64,000 nucleotides of DNA from Clostridium sp. 'White wine YQ' (GCF_028728205.1 NZ_JAQYUU010000001.1:2392500-2456499); one strand, 5' to 3'. Counted from the first letter of the stretch, positions 52,785 through 62,932 are shown. The notes: generated by a model from the sequence alone, not told the origin. Numbers and translations are program-made.

Positions 52785-53436
52785 TTGCTTTTAACCTCCT
52801 TTCAACCACACCCATAATTCTAGTTAGAATAAAGGTTATTACAAAGTAAATAGCTGCTGCTACTATCAATGGCTCTAATCCTAAGAAAGATGCAGCTCTT
52901 ACTGTGCCTGAGTTATACATAAGTTCTGCAACACCAATTACAGAAACCATAGATGACTCTTTGATTATTGAAATAAACTCATTTCCTAATGCTGGAAGAA
53001 TGTTTTTAAATGCTTGTGGGATTATAATTTCCTTCATTGCTAACCCATGCTTCATTCCTAAGCTTCTCGCTGCTTCCATTTGTCCTTTATCGACAGCTTG
53101 TATACCAGCTCTGATTATCTCTGCGACGTACGCAGCTGAATTTAGTGAAAGTGCAATGATACCTATTGCCATATCAGGTAAATCGCTTCCAATAAGTAGA
53201 GGTAATCCTATGTATATTATCCAAATTTGAATTAAAAGAGGAGTTCCTCTAACAAATTCAATATAAGCTATTGAAAATGCCTTTAGTATCTTAACTTTTG
53301 AAAGCTTCATCATGCTTAAGAATAATCCAAGGATTGTACCTATTATAACTGCAAATAAAGCTAAAATGATTGTGTTCTTAGTTCCTACTACAAAATAATT
53401 ACTGTATTTTGACAGAAAATCAAAATGTAATGTCAA
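52771..53436 (-). CDS. Polar amino-acid ABC importer permease
   Basis: 221 residues from a TTG at 53436, seven bases after GGAGGG; the frame extends 5 codons upstream from another TTG on the RBS. Five transmembrane helices; the HisM-type motif [18 protein letters not shown] and the EAA loop [22 protein letters not shown] segment are clear. Overlaps the ATPase gene by 14 bases. Confidence 0.9.
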   Translation of the reverse strand: MTLHFDFLSKYSNYFVVGTKNTIILALFAVIIGTILGLFLSMMKLSKVKILKAFSIAYIEFVRGTPLLIQIWIIYIGLPLLIGSDLPDMAIGIIALSLNSAAYVAEIIRAGIQAVDKGQMEAARSLGMKHGLAMKEIIIPQAFKNILPALGNEFISIIKESSMVSVIGVAELMYNSGTVRAASFLGLEPLIVAAAIYFVITFILTRIMGVVERRLKASDSR

Positions 53437-53463
53437 ATCTCTTCCCTCCAATTAAATCAATTA

Positions 53464-53523
53464 AGGATTTTCAAAAAAATATTGAATAAATTCATCAATT
53501 TATCCAATATTTTTTGAAAATCC
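53464..53523 (-). other. Long intergenic stem-loop between binding protein and permease
   Basis: GGATTTTCAAAAAAATATTG and CAATATTTTTTGAAAATCC pair almost perfectly. It lies after the binding-protein gene, where partial termination or mRNA stabilisation commonly gives higher levels of the binding protein than of the membrane components. Confidence 0.65.
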
Positions 53524-53549
53524 ATAGATTACTATTTTTATTAAAAGTT

Positions 53550-54353
53550 CTATTCTCCAGCTAATGCATTTGCATCATCAAAGAATTTCTTTAGCTTACC
53601 TTCTTTTTCTAATCTATCTAAAGTCTTGTTTATAGCTGCTTGAAGATCAGTATCTCCCTTAGCCATAGCAATTGCATATCCTCCAACTTGATCCTTAATT
53701 ACAGCTGATGATAACGCTAAATCAGGATTTTTAGCAACATATGCTTCAGCAACTGGCTGTTCTAATAACACACCATCAATCTTACCACTCTTTAAGTTCA
53801 TTATTACATCACCATTTTTGCTTAAAGAATTCAATTCTGGATTAGTTATTTTTTCTTTAACTGTATCTTCTTGAACAGTTCCTTTTTGTACTCCAATTTT
53901 CTTTCCATTGAAATCTTCTGGTTTAGTATACTTATCTTTATTTTCTGCTTTTACTACAAATACATTATCAGTTTTATAATATAGATTTGAAAAATCTGCA
54001 TTTTGCTTTCTTTCTTCTTTTGGTGTCATTCCTGATAATATCATATCAAACTTTTTACCTTGTAACGCTGGTAGTAATCCATCAAAATCCATCTCTTTTA
54101 TTTCAAGCTTTACTCCTAAGTCCTTTGCAATTTCTTGCGCGATACTTACATCCATACCAACTACATTACCTTGAGTATCCTTAAATTCGAAAGGTGGAAA
54201 ATCTGGTGATGTTCCCATAACAATTTTCCCACTATCTTTAATCTTTTGCAAAGTTGTTTTAGATTCTTCTTTCTTACCACATGCCATTAATCCCAATGCC
54301 ATTACACTTACTAATGATAATGCCATTACCTTTTTTAACATTTCTTTTTTCAT
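53550..54353 (-). CDS. Polar amino-acid-binding lipoprotein
   Basis: 267 residues from the ATG at 54353 (RBS AAGGGGGTT). Lipoprotein signal with lipobox LMAC, followed by a type-3 family solute-binding domain (GTSPDFPPFEFKDTQGNVVG and GMDVSIAQEIAKDLGVKLE motifs, FDMILSGMTPKEERKQ). It is the extracellular receptor for the permease and ATPase encoded downstream. The frame runs 32 codons upstream without an RBS, so the longer form is rejected. Confidence 0.92.
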   Translation of the reverse strand: MKKEMLKKVMALSLVSVMALGLMACGKKEESKTTLQKIKDSGKIVMGTSPDFPPFEFKDTQGNVVGMDVSIAQEIAKDLGVKLEIKEMDFDGLLPALQGKKFDMILSGMTPKEERKQNADFSNLYYKTDNVFVVKAENKDKYTKPEDFNGKKIGVQKGTVQEDTVKEKITNPELNSLSKNGDVIMNLKSGKIDGVLLEQPVAEAYVAKNPDLALSSAVIKDQVGGYAIAMAKGDTDLQAAINKTLDRLEKEGKLKKFFDDANALAGE

Positions 54354-54558
54354 AATAAATAACCCCCTTATTATAATTATATATCCATCAAAAATAATAT
54401 CATTTTTAGTATAGGAATAATTATACACTACTAGTTTATATTTATGCAATACTTTTATAATATTTTCGTATAAAAATTAAATTTTATCTTACTTTCATCT
54501 TTTTAGGCTTAAAATTTTCTTTCAACGAATGTAAATTATGCATAAAATTATGCATATT

Positions 54559-56667
54559 TTACCTTTTTTCAACTTTTATACTAGTCAATCTATGAAGAGC
54601 TCTTGTACTCATAATATACTTTATTAAGTTCTCCTTATTATTATCTTCATCTTCGTCTAATATTATTACTCCATCAAATTCTAATCCTTTAGCAAAATAT
54701 GAAGGTATTAGAACTATCCCTCCATTATAGATAACTTCTTCTCTGTCAAATACAACATTACTTACTTCTTCTTTAATTAAGTTCCCCAATTCCTTTAATC
54801 CATTAACGTCTTTTTTTATAACTGCAATACTTCCCAATCCTTCTTGTTGCATCTCTTTTATTTCTTTTATTATTAGATTAAGGAGATCTTCATTGTTGCA
54901 AGTATATTCCTTAACTACATCTCCTGATCTAACTAATGGTATTATTTTTTCTTCTTGAAGATATTTATTAGCATACTCCATAATTTCCTTTGTAGAACGA
55001 TAACTCTTATTAAGTTTAAATTCATGAATATCTTCACCAAAAATATCACTTAAATTAAGCATAGCAGGTTTTTCATCAAGCTTCACTAGTCGTTGATTGG
55101 AATCTCCTAGTATTGTAAAGCTATTACATCCTATATATTCTTTTATAGCCATAAATTGAAGCTTAGAATAATCTTGTGCTTCATCAATAACTATATGTTT
55201 TATATCTCCTCTATATTTAGCTCCCCAAAGTTTTACCATTAAATATAATATAGGCGCTAAATCTAAGTGAGTTAGGCTTCTATATTCATTTATTCTATTA
55301 TATAATTCAATTGGCTTTTCACAGTTCATAAATTCATCTACTGCTTTTCTTGAATTAATCACTTCTCTAACAATCTCTCTTATTTTTATTCTTCTACTGA
55401 ACTCTAAATTTAATTCCTCTAAAACTAATTGTTCTGATGTTAGAGTCTTTTTATATTCCTCAATTTCCTTATTTAACTTCCAGACTCTTTCATCTCTTTT
55501 GTTTTTAATTCTTGAAATAATTACTCTCTTAATTTTTTCACTTCTTTTAAATAAAGGCATATACTTATAATCTTCAATAAATAGCTTTTCTATTTCTTCT
55601 TTTGAATAAACAACTTCATCATAGTAGCAAACATCTTTTAAATTAAAATAGTTACGCTCACTTTCGATTATAAAATTCTCTATAAAATTAGTAAATTTAT
55701 TAGAATTCTTATACTTAACTTCATTTAAAAATTCTTCTTCACCTGAATAAATCTTTTCAATATACTCTTGAAAATCCATTACTTCTATATCCTTAAGCTC
55801 ATTTAGTGCAAAATTAACAAAAGTATCTTGCTTAACACCAACTTCACCTAAACTTGGCAGCACTTGTGATATATATTCCATAAATATAGAATTGGGACCT
55901 AAAATAAGTACTCTACCTTCCAATGCTTTTCTATAGTTATACAACAAATATGCAACTCTATGTAATGCTATCGTGGTCTTACCACTTCCAGCTACACCAT
56001 CTACTACCATATTTATTTCTCTACTCATTCTAATGATATCATCTTGTTCTTGTTGGATTGTCATTATGATATCTCTTAATTTTTCAGACGAATTTTCACT
56101 TAAAATCTTTTGGAGTATATCATCCTTAACGTCAATTTCTGAATCAAATATTCCTTCTAAGGTTCCTTTTTTAACAATTATTTGTCTTCTTCCAAGTATT
56201 TCAGTTTCAATTTCTCCCATTGGTGCCTTATATTTTGCTTTTCCTAGGGTTCCATGATAAAACAAGGAAGCTATTGGAGCTCTCCAATCTATTACTACAG
56301 GTTCTAAATCATTTTCATTAGTTACTCCAAATCTTCCTATATAAAGACTTTCAGGATATTGCTCTTTATCTTCAATAAACGTCACTCTTCCGAAATAAGG
56401 AGATTCCTTTAATATGGTCATTTCTTTTAATTTTCTATCTATTGTTTTAAAAGCTTCTTCTTTTGCATATCTCTCATGATCGAAAAATTCAATTACAGCA
56501 TCTTCGTCATCTTTATATTCATCTATAAAGTTCTTTCTGTATTCCAATATATACTCAGTAATTGCCTTTCTTTTTGCTAGCGCACTTAAAATCTCATTAT
56601 TCAATATTTCTAAAGTTTCACTTAGCTTTTTTTTCTCAACTATAAATTCAACATCTTTATTATCCAT
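54559..56667 (-). CDS. helD: HelD-type RNA polymerase recycling helicase
   Basis: 702 residues. N-terminal coiled-coil (about 1-80), then PYFGRVTF and VIDWRAPIASLFY, HelD hallmarks, Walker A GVAGSGKTT (near 224) and HIVIDEAQDYSKLQ (near 494) followed by helicase motifs such as LNKSYRSTKEIMEYAN and GLEFDGVIILDEDED. HelD removes stalled RNA polymerase from DNA with ATP. Some UvrD/PcrA-like helicases are related, but the N-terminal arm and DWRAP motif point to HelD. Monocistronic. Confidence 0.88.
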   Translation of the reverse strand: MDNKDVEFIVEKKKLSETLEILNNEILSALAKRKAITEYILEYRKNFIDEYKDDEDAVIEFFDHERYAKEEAFKTIDRKLKEMTILKESPYFGRVTFIEDKEQYPESLYIGRFGVTNENDLEPVVIDWRAPIASLFYHGTLGKAKYKAPMGEIETEILGRRQIIVKKGTLEGIFDSEIDVKDDILQKILSENSSEKLRDIIMTIQQEQDDIIRMSREINMVVDGVAGSGKTTIALHRVAYLLYNYRKALEGRVLILGPNSIFMEYISQVLPSLGEVGVKQDTFVNFALNELKDIEVMDFQEYIEKIYSGEEEFLNEVKYKNSNKFTNFIENFIIESERNYFNLKDVCYYDEVVYSKEEIEKLFIEDYKYMPLFKRSEKIKRVIISRIKNKRDERVWKLNKEIEEYKKTLTSEQLVLEELNLEFSRRIKIREIVREVINSRKAVDEFMNCEKPIELYNRINEYRSLTHLDLAPILYLMVKLWGAKYRGDIKHIVIDEAQDYSKLQFMAIKEYIGCNSFTILGDSNQRLVKLDEKPAMLNLSDIFGEDIHEFKLNKSYRSTKEIMEYANKYLQEEKIIPLVRSGDVVKEYTCNNEDLLNLIIKEIKEMQQEGLGSIAVIKKDVNGLKELGNLIKEEVSNVVFDREEVIYNGGIVLIPSYFAKGLEFDGVIILDEDEDNNKENLIKYIMSTRALHRLTSIKVEKR

Positions 56668-56699
56668 GTAAAAGCTTCATCCTCCCTATGATGTAAAAA

Positions 56700-56718
56700 A
56701 GTTTCCCTAAGGAAACTA
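56700..56718 (-). terminator. Hairpin terminator after ftsH
   Basis: AGTTTCC-TTAG-GGAAACT stem followed by TTTTTTA on the minus strand. Confidence 0.85.
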
Positions 56719-56739
56719 TTTTACTCAAATAAACTTTTA

Positions 56740-58734
56740 TTATTCTAGTGATATATTTTCTATCTTCTCTTCTAATCTTTGATTATTATTTTCATCAGTA
56801 GTATCTTCATTAACTTTTTCATTATTTATGCTTATATCTTCTTCTTTACTTTTGGCATAAATAGCTTTTCTTGCTTCTTCTCTACTTTCTCTCTCTTTAT
56901 CTTTTTCTTCTTTTAGGGCTTTAAGCTCTGGATACTTTTCAAATACCATCTCTAAGAACTCATCCCCCATTAAAGTTTCTTTATCCAATAATGTATTTGA
57001 TATCTTAGTTAAAAGATCCCTATTTTCATCTAAAAGCTTTATTGCTTTCTTATGACAATTTTTAATAATATTTAATGTCTCTTCATCAACTCTTGTTAAT
57101 GTTTGTTCTGAGCAGTTAGCTGCATTTCTTCCATCTAAATATCTATTTCTTACAGTTTCTAAAGCCATCATATCAAAAGTGTCAGTCATTCCATAAAGTG
57201 CAACCATACTTCTTGCTGATTGTGTTGCTCTTTCAATATCATTTGACGCACCAGTTGAAATTAAGTTAAATTCTACTTCTTCAGCGGCTCTTCCTCCAAG
57301 CATAACTGTAATTTGATCTAATAATTCATCCTTTGATACCAAGTACTTTTCTTCCTCTGGTAGTTGCATAGTATATCCTAAAGCTCCCATAGTTCTTGGA
57401 ACTATAGTAATTTTATGCACAGGATCAGTATTCTTTAATAATGCTGCAACTAATGCATGCCCAACTTCGTGGAAAGCAACGATTTTCTTTTCACGAGGTG
57501 ATAATATTCTATCCTTCTTCTCTTTTCCTGCTATAATTACTTCTACTGCTTCTTCTAAATCTTCTTGAATAACCTCAGTTCTCTTATGTTTAACAGCCCT
57601 TAAAGCTGCCTCATTTACAATGTTTGCTAAGTCAGCTCCTACAGCTCCAGGAGTTCCTTTTGCTATAGACTCTAAGTTAACTTCTGAATCTAATTTTACA
57701 TCTTTAGCATGTACCTTTAAAATCTCTTGTCTACCAATTAAGTCTGGTCTATCTACAATTACTCTTCTATCAAATCTTCCTGGTCTAAGCAATGCTTTAT
57801 CCAGTATTTCTGGTCTATTTGTAGCTGCTAAAATAACAACTCCTTTTGAAGAATCAAATCCGTCCATCTCTGCAAGTAGTTGATTTAGTGTTTGTTCTCT
57901 TTCATCATTTCCACTTATATTTCCTTCTCTGCTCTTACCAATTGCATCTACTTCATCTATAAACACTATACAAGGAGCTTTTTCTTCTGCTTGTCTAAAA
58001 AGATCTCTAACTCTTGAAGCTCCCATTCCCACAAACATTTCAACAAAATCCGAACCTGATAAAGAAAAAAATGGCACTTTAGCTTCTCCTGCAACAGCTT
58101 TTGCAAGTAGTGTCTTACCTGTACCAGGAGGCCCTACTAATAGAGCTCCTTTAGGTAGTTTTGCCCCAATCTCAGTATATCTTTCAGGCTTATGTAAGAA
58201 ATCTACAATTTCTTTTAAGGATTCTTTTGCCTCTTCTTGTCCTGCAACATTATCGAAGGTTATTCCTGTTTGATCCTCTGCATATAGTTTTGCAGTATTT
58301 TTACCAAAGGACATTACTCCTCCACCCATTTTTTTATCCATTTTACCAAACATCAATCTTCCTATGAAAATCACAAATACCATTGGTAAAATCCATGAAA
58401 GAAGAAGTTCCATAACTGGGAAACTATCTTGTTTTTTTCCACCATATTTTACACCTGCATCATCTAATTCCTTAACTAATGATGGATCATTAAGATTTAC
58501 AGTATATATACTTTTTCCATAATCTTTATTTTCCTTAATAGGATATATGTTTATTACATTAGTATCTATTACAACTTCCTCAATCTGCTTATCTTTTAGC
58601 ATAGTCTTGAATTCATTATATTTTAACTGTTTAGTCATGAAAAGTGACTTAGAATAATTGAATGTTACTAATATAGAAATTGCTATTAGTCCATATATAA
58701 GTAAATATTTTAATTTCTTATTATCTTTAAACAT
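56740..58734 (-). CDS. ftsH: ATP-dependent membrane zinc metalloprotease
   Basis: 664 residues. Two transmembrane helices (about 10-30 and 108-130) flank an extracytoplasmic segment; AAA+ domain with GPPGTGKT (near 200), [11 protein letters not shown] (Walker B) and the second region of homology RPGRFDRR. The protease domain has HEVGH (near 423) and the third zinc ligand region. The C-terminus has a long acidic/basic tail. It degrades membrane and short-lived cytosolic proteins. It lies just downstream of lepB with its own RBS. Confidence 0.96.
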   Translation of the reverse strand: MFKDNKKLKYLLIYGLIAISILVTFNYSKSLFMTKQLKYNEFKTMLKDKQIEEVVIDTNVINIYPIKENKDYGKSIYTVNLNDPSLVKELDDAGVKYGGKKQDSFPVMELLLSWILPMVFVIFIGRLMFGKMDKKMGGGVMSFGKNTAKLYAEDQTGITFDNVAGQEEAKESLKEIVDFLHKPERYTEIGAKLPKGALLVGPPGTGKTLLAKAVAGEAKVPFFSLSGSDFVEMFVGMGASRVRDLFRQAEEKAPCIVFIDEVDAIGKSREGNISGNDEREQTLNQLLAEMDGFDSSKGVVILAATNRPEILDKALLRPGRFDRRVIVDRPDLIGRQEILKVHAKDVKLDSEVNLESIAKGTPGAVGADLANIVNEAALRAVKHKRTEVIQEDLEEAVEVIIAGKEKKDRILSPREKKIVAFHEVGHALVAALLKNTDPVHKITIVPRTMGALGYTMQLPEEEKYLVSKDELLDQITVMLGGRAAEEVEFNLISTGASNDIERATQSARSMVALYGMTDTFDMMALETVRNRYLDGRNAANCSEQTLTRVDEETLNIIKNCHKKAIKLLDENRDLLTKISNTLLDKETLMGDEFLEMVFEKYPELKALKEEKDKERESREEARKAIYAKSKEEDISINNEKVNEDTTDENNNQRLEEKIENISLE

Positions 58735-58766
58735 AAATGTTCTTCACCCCATTTTTCTGTAGTTAG

Positions 58767-59321
58767 TTATTTTACAAACCCAAATCTATTAAATGGATAC
58801 ACTCTTAATTGAGCTTTTCCCTTTATATCCTTGCCATCTATAAATGGATTATTCCAATATCTTGCATCTTCTGAATTTGCTCTGTTATCTCCTAAAAAGA
58901 AAAACTTTCCTTCAGGTACTTTAAACTCTCCATCGTATGAAGATGGATATTTTACATAATCCTCATTTATTTTTTCATTGTTAATATATACTTCTCCGCC
59001 CTTTATTTTTACAGTATCTCCAGGAATTCCGATTAACCTTTTTATAAGTGTATCTCCTAGTTCACTAGAATAAAATACAATTATATCACCATGTTTTAAA
59101 TTCTCTGGTTTATATACTCTTGTTACAAATAACTGATCATTTACTTGCAATGTTGGTTTCATTGACTCCGAAGGTATATATATCTTAAATAGTAAAAACT
59201 TATTTATTATTACTGTTGCAATAATAGCCAATACTATTGGAAATATCCAATCATATATAAATCTTTTAAAACCACTTATACTTTTTTGTTCAACTTCTGA
59301 GTTATTAGTATTATCCTCCAT
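58767..59321 (-). CDS. lepB: Type I signal peptidase
   Basis: 184 residues from the ATG at 59321 (RBS GGGAGG), which overlaps the stop of the DUF3006 gene by one base. One N-terminal transmembrane helix (about 25-45). Catalytic Ser53 in IPSESMKPTL and Lys94 in TLIKRLIGIPGDTV, with FFLGDNRANSEDARYW as box E. It removes signal peptides on the outer face of the membrane. Several proteins in this window (amidase, mannosidase, cohesins) would be its substrates. Confidence 0.93.
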   Translation of the reverse strand: MEDNTNNSEVEQKSISGFKRFIYDWIFPIVLAIIATVIINKFLLFKIYIPSESMKPTLQVNDQLFVTRVYKPENLKHGDIIVFYSSELGDTLIKRLIGIPGDTVKIKGGEVYINNEKINEDYVKYPSSYDGEFKVPEGKFFFLGDNRANSEDARYWNNPFIDGKDIKGKAQLRVYPFNRFGFVK

Positions 59322-59536
59322 TATTCCTCCCATATTCCGTCTACTAATTTATTTATTTCTTCTTCTCTCTGTTTTGTTAAAATCTCATCAACAACATAAG
59401 ATCCATCCTTACTAATTATAACTTTTCCACTTGCAATTTCTCCAAGGATTAAAGAAATATCAATATCTTTAAGTTCTCCTTCATCATTTTCACAAACAGC
59501 AAAGTCTCCTTCAATTCTATCAATTATATATTTCAA
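59321..59536 (-). CDS. DUF3006 small protein
   Basis: 71 residues. MKYIIDRIEGDFAVCENDEG is the standard DUF3006 start, a small beta-barrel domain often found next to secreted nucleases or proteases. No signal peptide. It overlaps lepB by one base (TAATG), so the two are translationally coupled. Function unknown. Confidence 0.85.
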   Translation of the reverse strand: MKYIIDRIEGDFAVCENDEGELKDIDISLILGEIASGKVIISKDGSYVVDEILTKQREEEINKLVDGIWEE

Positions 59537-59666
59537 AATATTCTCCTTCTATAAAGATATTATTAAATAGTATATCATATTTGTATTATTTATTTTAACC
59601 TTAATAAAATAAAAAATCTATAAAGAATTTATAAAATATTAACCTAACTATTCAATATAAAAAAAT

Positions 59667-59704
59667 AAATAAGATTCAGCTACAAAATAACTGAATCTTA
59701 TTTG
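59667..59704 (-). terminator. Hairpin terminator after lysA
   Basis: AAATAAGATTCAG/CTGAATCTTATTT with an 11-base loop, ending at the lysA stop codon region. Confidence 0.85.
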
Positions 59705-59706
59705 TA

Positions 59707-60999
59707 TTATATTTCATTTCTTAATATATCTTCATAACTTTCTCTTTTACATATAACCCTAGCTTTTCCTTCCCTAACCATAATAACTGCAGGTCTAGGA
59801 ATTTTATTATAGTTGTTTGCCATAGAATAACCATATGCTCCAGTAGAAAATACTGCTAATATATCTCCACTCTCAACCTTGGGTATAGATATATCATTAA
59901 TAAGTATATCTCCTGACTCGCAACACTTACCTGCAATTGTTACCTCTTCATATTGTTCTTCCCCTAGTCTGTTTACAACCAAACAATTATATTCGGCTCT
60001 ATATAATGCAGGTCTTATATTATCAGTCATACCACCATCTACTGAAACGTATTTTCTTACTTCTGGAATATCTTTAATTGAACCTATAGTATATAAAGTT
60101 GTACCAGCATTTGCTATTATTGATCTTCCTGGTTCAATTGATAAAGTTGGCATCTCAATTCCAAGCTTCGTACATACATCTTCTGCCTTATCGAGTATCG
60201 CTTTACAATACTCCTTGGTTTCTCTAGGTTCATCTCCTTCATTATAATAAACCCCGAATCCTCCACCTAAATCTAACTCAGGTATTTTAATTCCTAGTTC
60301 TTTTTGAGCCTTAAATAATAAGTTCAACATTATTTCTGTTGCATCTTCATATGGTTCTATTTCAAATATTTGAGATCCAATATGACAATGAAGCCCACTT
60401 AATTCAATGTTTTTGTAAGAAGATGCTGCTTTAATAGCTTCAAAAATCAGATCTCCAACTGGAGCAAATCCAAATTTTGAGTCTATTTGGCCAGTTTTTA
60501 TATACTCATGGGTATGCGCTTCTATTCCTGGTGTTATTCTTAGATATATCTTCTGAACAATTCCGTATTCTTTAGCAATAGAATCTAATATCTCTAGTTC
60601 ATATAAATTATCTACTACAAATCTCCCAACTCCATTGCTTATACCCATTTTTATCTCATCTACAGTTTTATTATTTCCATGAAAATAAATTTTTTCAGCT
60701 GGATATTCAGCCTTAAGTGCAGTAAATAATTCTCCACCAGATACTACATCTAAATATAGGCCTTCATCTCTAATTATTCTACACATTTCTAATGTTAAAA
60801 AAGCTTTTCCAGCATAAGCAACTCTATTTCCTGTCTCCGAACACTGAAAACTTTTATAGTAATCTCTACAATTATTTCTTACTAGTTCCTCATCAACTAC
60901 ATAAACTGGTGTTCCATATTCTTTATCTAAAATACTAGCTTCAACTCCTCCAATATATAGCTGATTGTTCTCAATTTGTGCTGTACCAAATAATTTCAT
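59707..60999 (-). CDS. lysA: Diaminopimelate decarboxylase
   Basis: 430 residues, fold-type III PLP enzyme. AYAGKAFL carries the PLP Lys65; SGLHCHIGSQ, DLGGGFGVYY, EPGRSIIANAG, CCESGDIL and GAYGYSMANNYN are family motifs, the last two contributing the active-site Cys and Tyr from the partner subunit. It converts meso-diaminopimelate to lysine. Expression is predicted to be under the lysine riboswitch at 61316. A ~100-bp repeat is inserted between the switch and the start codon. Confidence 0.95.
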   Translation of the reverse strand: MKLFGTAQIENNQLYIGGVEASILDKEYGTPVYVVDEELVRNNCRDYYKSFQCSETGNRVAYAGKAFLTLEMCRIIRDEGLYLDVVSGGELFTALKAEYPAEKIYFHGNNKTVDEIKMGISNGVGRFVVDNLYELEILDSIAKEYGIVQKIYLRITPGIEAHTHEYIKTGQIDSKFGFAPVGDLIFEAIKAASSYKNIELSGLHCHIGSQIFEIEPYEDATEIMLNLLFKAQKELGIKIPELDLGGGFGVYYNEGDEPRETKEYCKAILDKAEDVCTKLGIEMPTLSIEPGRSIIANAGTTLYTIGSIKDIPEVRKYVSVDGGMTDNIRPALYRAEYNCLVVNRLGEEQYEEVTIAGKCCESGDILINDISIPKVESGDILAVFSTGAYGYSMANNYNKIPRPAVIMVREGKARVICKRESYEDILRNEI

Positions 61000-61028
61000 C
61001 TTTATTCCCCCTTGTTTATTTGCCCCAT

Positions 61029-61130
61029 AAAAAAATCGTCAAGGCGATTATGAGCCGTCGATTTTTTTCTCGCATCTGCCTTTCCAAACGCATGTGAGGA
61101 AAATTTGGCAGGCGACTAATTCTATTTTTT
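61029..61130 (-). repeat. Structured ~100-bp repeat, copy 2
   Basis: Almost identical to the copies at 36163 and 63797. It occupies the leader of lysA, downstream of the lysine-switch terminator and 30 bases from the lysA start. On the minus strand it ends in a terminator-like hairpin whose T run abuts the lysA RBS region, so it could affect lysA expression. Confidence 0.9.
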
Positions 61131-61227
61131 ATTCTTTAGGTAGGTTTAGTTAATCCTTAGATTATAATTCAAACTTATAGTGTTATCCACAACTTTAAAA
61201 TATTATAGATTCCTAAAGAAAAATAAA
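61125..61227 (+). repeat. Composite miniature element next to copy 2
   Basis: TTTTTTATTCTTTAGG at one end and CCTAAAGAAAAATAAAA at the other form an imperfect inverted repeat, as in the 39107-39200 element. The 71-bp interior is diverged (AATCCTTAG, TTCAAACTT, TTATCCACAA). Confidence 0.55.
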
Positions 61228-61228
61228 A

Positions 61229-61248
61229 GTCACAGAAAAATCTGTGAC
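61229..61248 (-). terminator. Lysine-riboswitch terminator
   Basis: GTCACAGA/TCTGTGAC stem followed on the minus strand by TTTTATTTTT. Confidence 0.85.
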
Positions 61249-61315
61249 GGGTAGAGTTCTTTTGTATAGGGTATTGTAATTATTACAATAAAATCATCGT
61301 AATTAATTGCAATTA

Positions 61316-61486
61316 GCCTACCTTGTAGCTCTCCACATATAGTGACAATCATGAATATTTTCTATTCATGACCAGAGATAACTTCTGCCGTTGCTATCTC
61401 TTCGGCTATTTCTCCTTTCCTTAAAGATCGTCACTTGCCAGTTCCTTTTAAGTACTAATAGTAAATAGCTCCTCTACCCTAGGTAT
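61316..61486 (-). promoter_or_regulatory. Lysine riboswitch (L-box)
   Basis: On the minus strand: GGGTAGAGGAGC, TAGTA, AAGGAAAGGAGAAATAGCCG followed by AAG, GGTCATGA...TCATGATTGTCAC and GTGGAGAGCTAC appear in the order of the lysine-aptamer core. The first and last segments (GTAG, CTAC) close P1. It precedes a terminator and lysA. It would turn lysA off when lysine is bound. Confidence 0.85.
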
Positions 61487-61515
61487 ATATTATATTGTAT
61501 TCAACTTGATGTTAA
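61487..61515 (-). promoter_or_regulatory. Putative promoter of lysA
   Basis: TTAACA (61510-61515) and TAATAT (61487-61492) at 17 bp, or TATAAT (61489-61494) at 15 bp, immediately upstream of the aptamer. Confidence 0.45.
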
Positions 61516-61551
61516 TATGATAACATACTCCTTTTAGTTGTCAATAAAAAT

Positions 61552-62226
61552 TTAAGAATTCCTATATCTATCCATTAAGCTACTCATTATATCTGCTCCG
61601 AGAGGTGGTGTATAAGTTATTGCATTTGCCCCAGCTCTTATTGTTTCTTCAACACTTTCTTCAGTTGGTCCTCCCGTTGCGATTACTGGGAATTCAGGAA
61701 ATTGACTCCTAATTTTTCTTACAATTGTAGCTGTATCCTTACCACCTGAAACATTTAATATAGTTGCTCCTGATTCTATTCGCTCTTCTATATTCTCATT
61801 TTCAGATACAATTGTCACAATAATAGGTATATCAATAGTTTTTCTTATCTTACTTATTATCTCGTTTGATGTTGGGGCATTTAGTACTACTCCCATAGCA
61901 CCTTTAAATTCAGCATCTAATGCTAAGTTAATAACTCTTTTCCCTTGAGTTATACCTCCGCCAACTCCACAAAATACAGGTACATCTGCTGCCATAACTA
62001 GAGCCTCAGTAATTACAGGTTGAGGTGTAAATGGGTACACTGCTATAATGGCATCCGCATTTGTATTTCTTATTATTGCAACATCTGTAGTAAATAATAA
62101 TGATTTTATTCTCTTGCCAAATATCTTAATTCCGCTACAATTTCTAATAACTTGAGGCACCTCAATAACATGATTCCTTAAGGTTCCCTTAATCTCAGGT
62201 ACAAACTTAGACTCTTTTTGTGACAT
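61552..62226 (-). CDS. TIM-barrel-like protein of unknown function
   Basis: 224 residues, cytosolic. Alternating beta-alpha units with VPVFCGVGGGITQGKRV, LNVSGGKDT and FPVIATGGPTEESVEETI resemble a phosphate-binding (betaalpha)8 barrel. I do not recognise a specific enzyme, and no catalytic residues can be named safely. The start is ATG 62226, 8 bases past a GGAGG. It stands alone between lysA and a Nudix gene. Confidence 0.7.
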   Translation of the reverse strand: MSQKESKFVPEIKGTLRNHVIEVPQVIRNCSGIKIFGKRIKSLLFTTDVAIIRNTNADAIIAVYPFTPQPVITEALVMAADVPVFCGVGGGITQGKRVINLALDAEFKGAMGVVLNAPTSNEIISKIRKTIDIPIIVTIVSENENIEERIESGATILNVSGGKDTATIVRKIRSQFPEFPVIATGGPTEESVEETIRAGANAITYTPPLGADIMSSLMDRYRNS

Positions 62227-62347
62227 ACAATTACCTCCATGAAAATTTATTCTAAATATATTATAATACTAAAAATTTTAGTATAAAATATATTAACATT
62301 ATCTTAAATAATTTGTAATATTTATCTTGATATCAAATATGAAACAA

Positions 62348-62381
62348 AAAAAGAGTTCCTACTTATTCAAGATACTCTTTT
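62348..62381 (-). terminator. Hairpin terminator after the Nudix gene
   Basis: AAAAGAGT and ACTCTTTT with a long loop, followed by TTT on the minus strand; stem is short, so weak. Confidence 0.5.
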
Positions 62382-62416
62382 CAAATTATAAATACTAATA
62401 TAAATGCAAATTAATA

Positions 62417-62911
62417 TTAATAATTATATTTTTCTAGTATTTTTTTTACTACTTTTTTTCCTATAGCGTCTTCTTCCATCTGTGCCAATGCCTTTTCTAA
62501 AGGTATCCATTCTAAAGCTTCAACCTCAGATGATTTATTTATATCTCCACTCTTATATTTTGCCATAAAAGTTAACATTAATAGTTCTTTACCATATACA
62601 AAATCACTGCCTAAATATTCTATGTTCTCTATCTGTATCCCTGTTTCCTCCATAACTTCCCTTGCTACAGTTTGCTCTACAGTTTCATCTACTCCAACAT
62701 ATCCAGATACAAGCACTTTAGAATTTTTATATATATAACTTTGCTTCAATAATAAAATTTCTTTTTCCTTAATAACTGCTATTACGGCACAAGGCTTTGG
62801 TAAGTCAAAAAACAACGTATCATCGTGTTCGCAGAATGGTACTGCCCCTTCATCCCAACTATCTTTTAGTTCTAACTTTCTTCCACATAGTGGACAATAT
62901 TTAAACTTCAT
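62417..62911 (-). CDS. Nudix hydrolase with N-terminal zinc ribbon (NudC-like)
   Basis: 164 residues from the ATG at 62911, eight bases after GGGGAG; a GTG at 62920 falls on that RBS. CPLCG (Cys6, Cys9) and FCEHD form a small zinc ribbon. The Nudix box G-x5-E-x7-REVMEETGI is at residues 70-92 with all consensus residues present. Similar proteins hydrolyse NADH or other nucleoside diphosphate derivatives. It precedes sfsA on the other side by 22 bases and is probably co-transcribed with it. Confidence 0.88.
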   Translation of the reverse strand: MKFKYCPLCGRKLELKDSWDEGAVPFCEHDDTLFFDLPKPCAVIAVIKEKEILLLKQSYIYKNSKVLVSGYVGVDETVEQTVAREVMEETGIQIENIEYLGSDFVYGKELLMLTFMAKYKSGDINKSSEVEALEWIPLEKALAQMEEDAIGKKVVKKILEKYNY

Positions 62912-62932
62912 TCTACCCACTCCCCAAACAAC

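Noticed and set aside
54537..54558. ATGCATAATTTTATGCAT palindrome between helD and the binding-protein gene
   Set aside because: Extremely AT-rich and with no T run or regulator nearby; could be a weak terminator or chance, so not listed as a feature.
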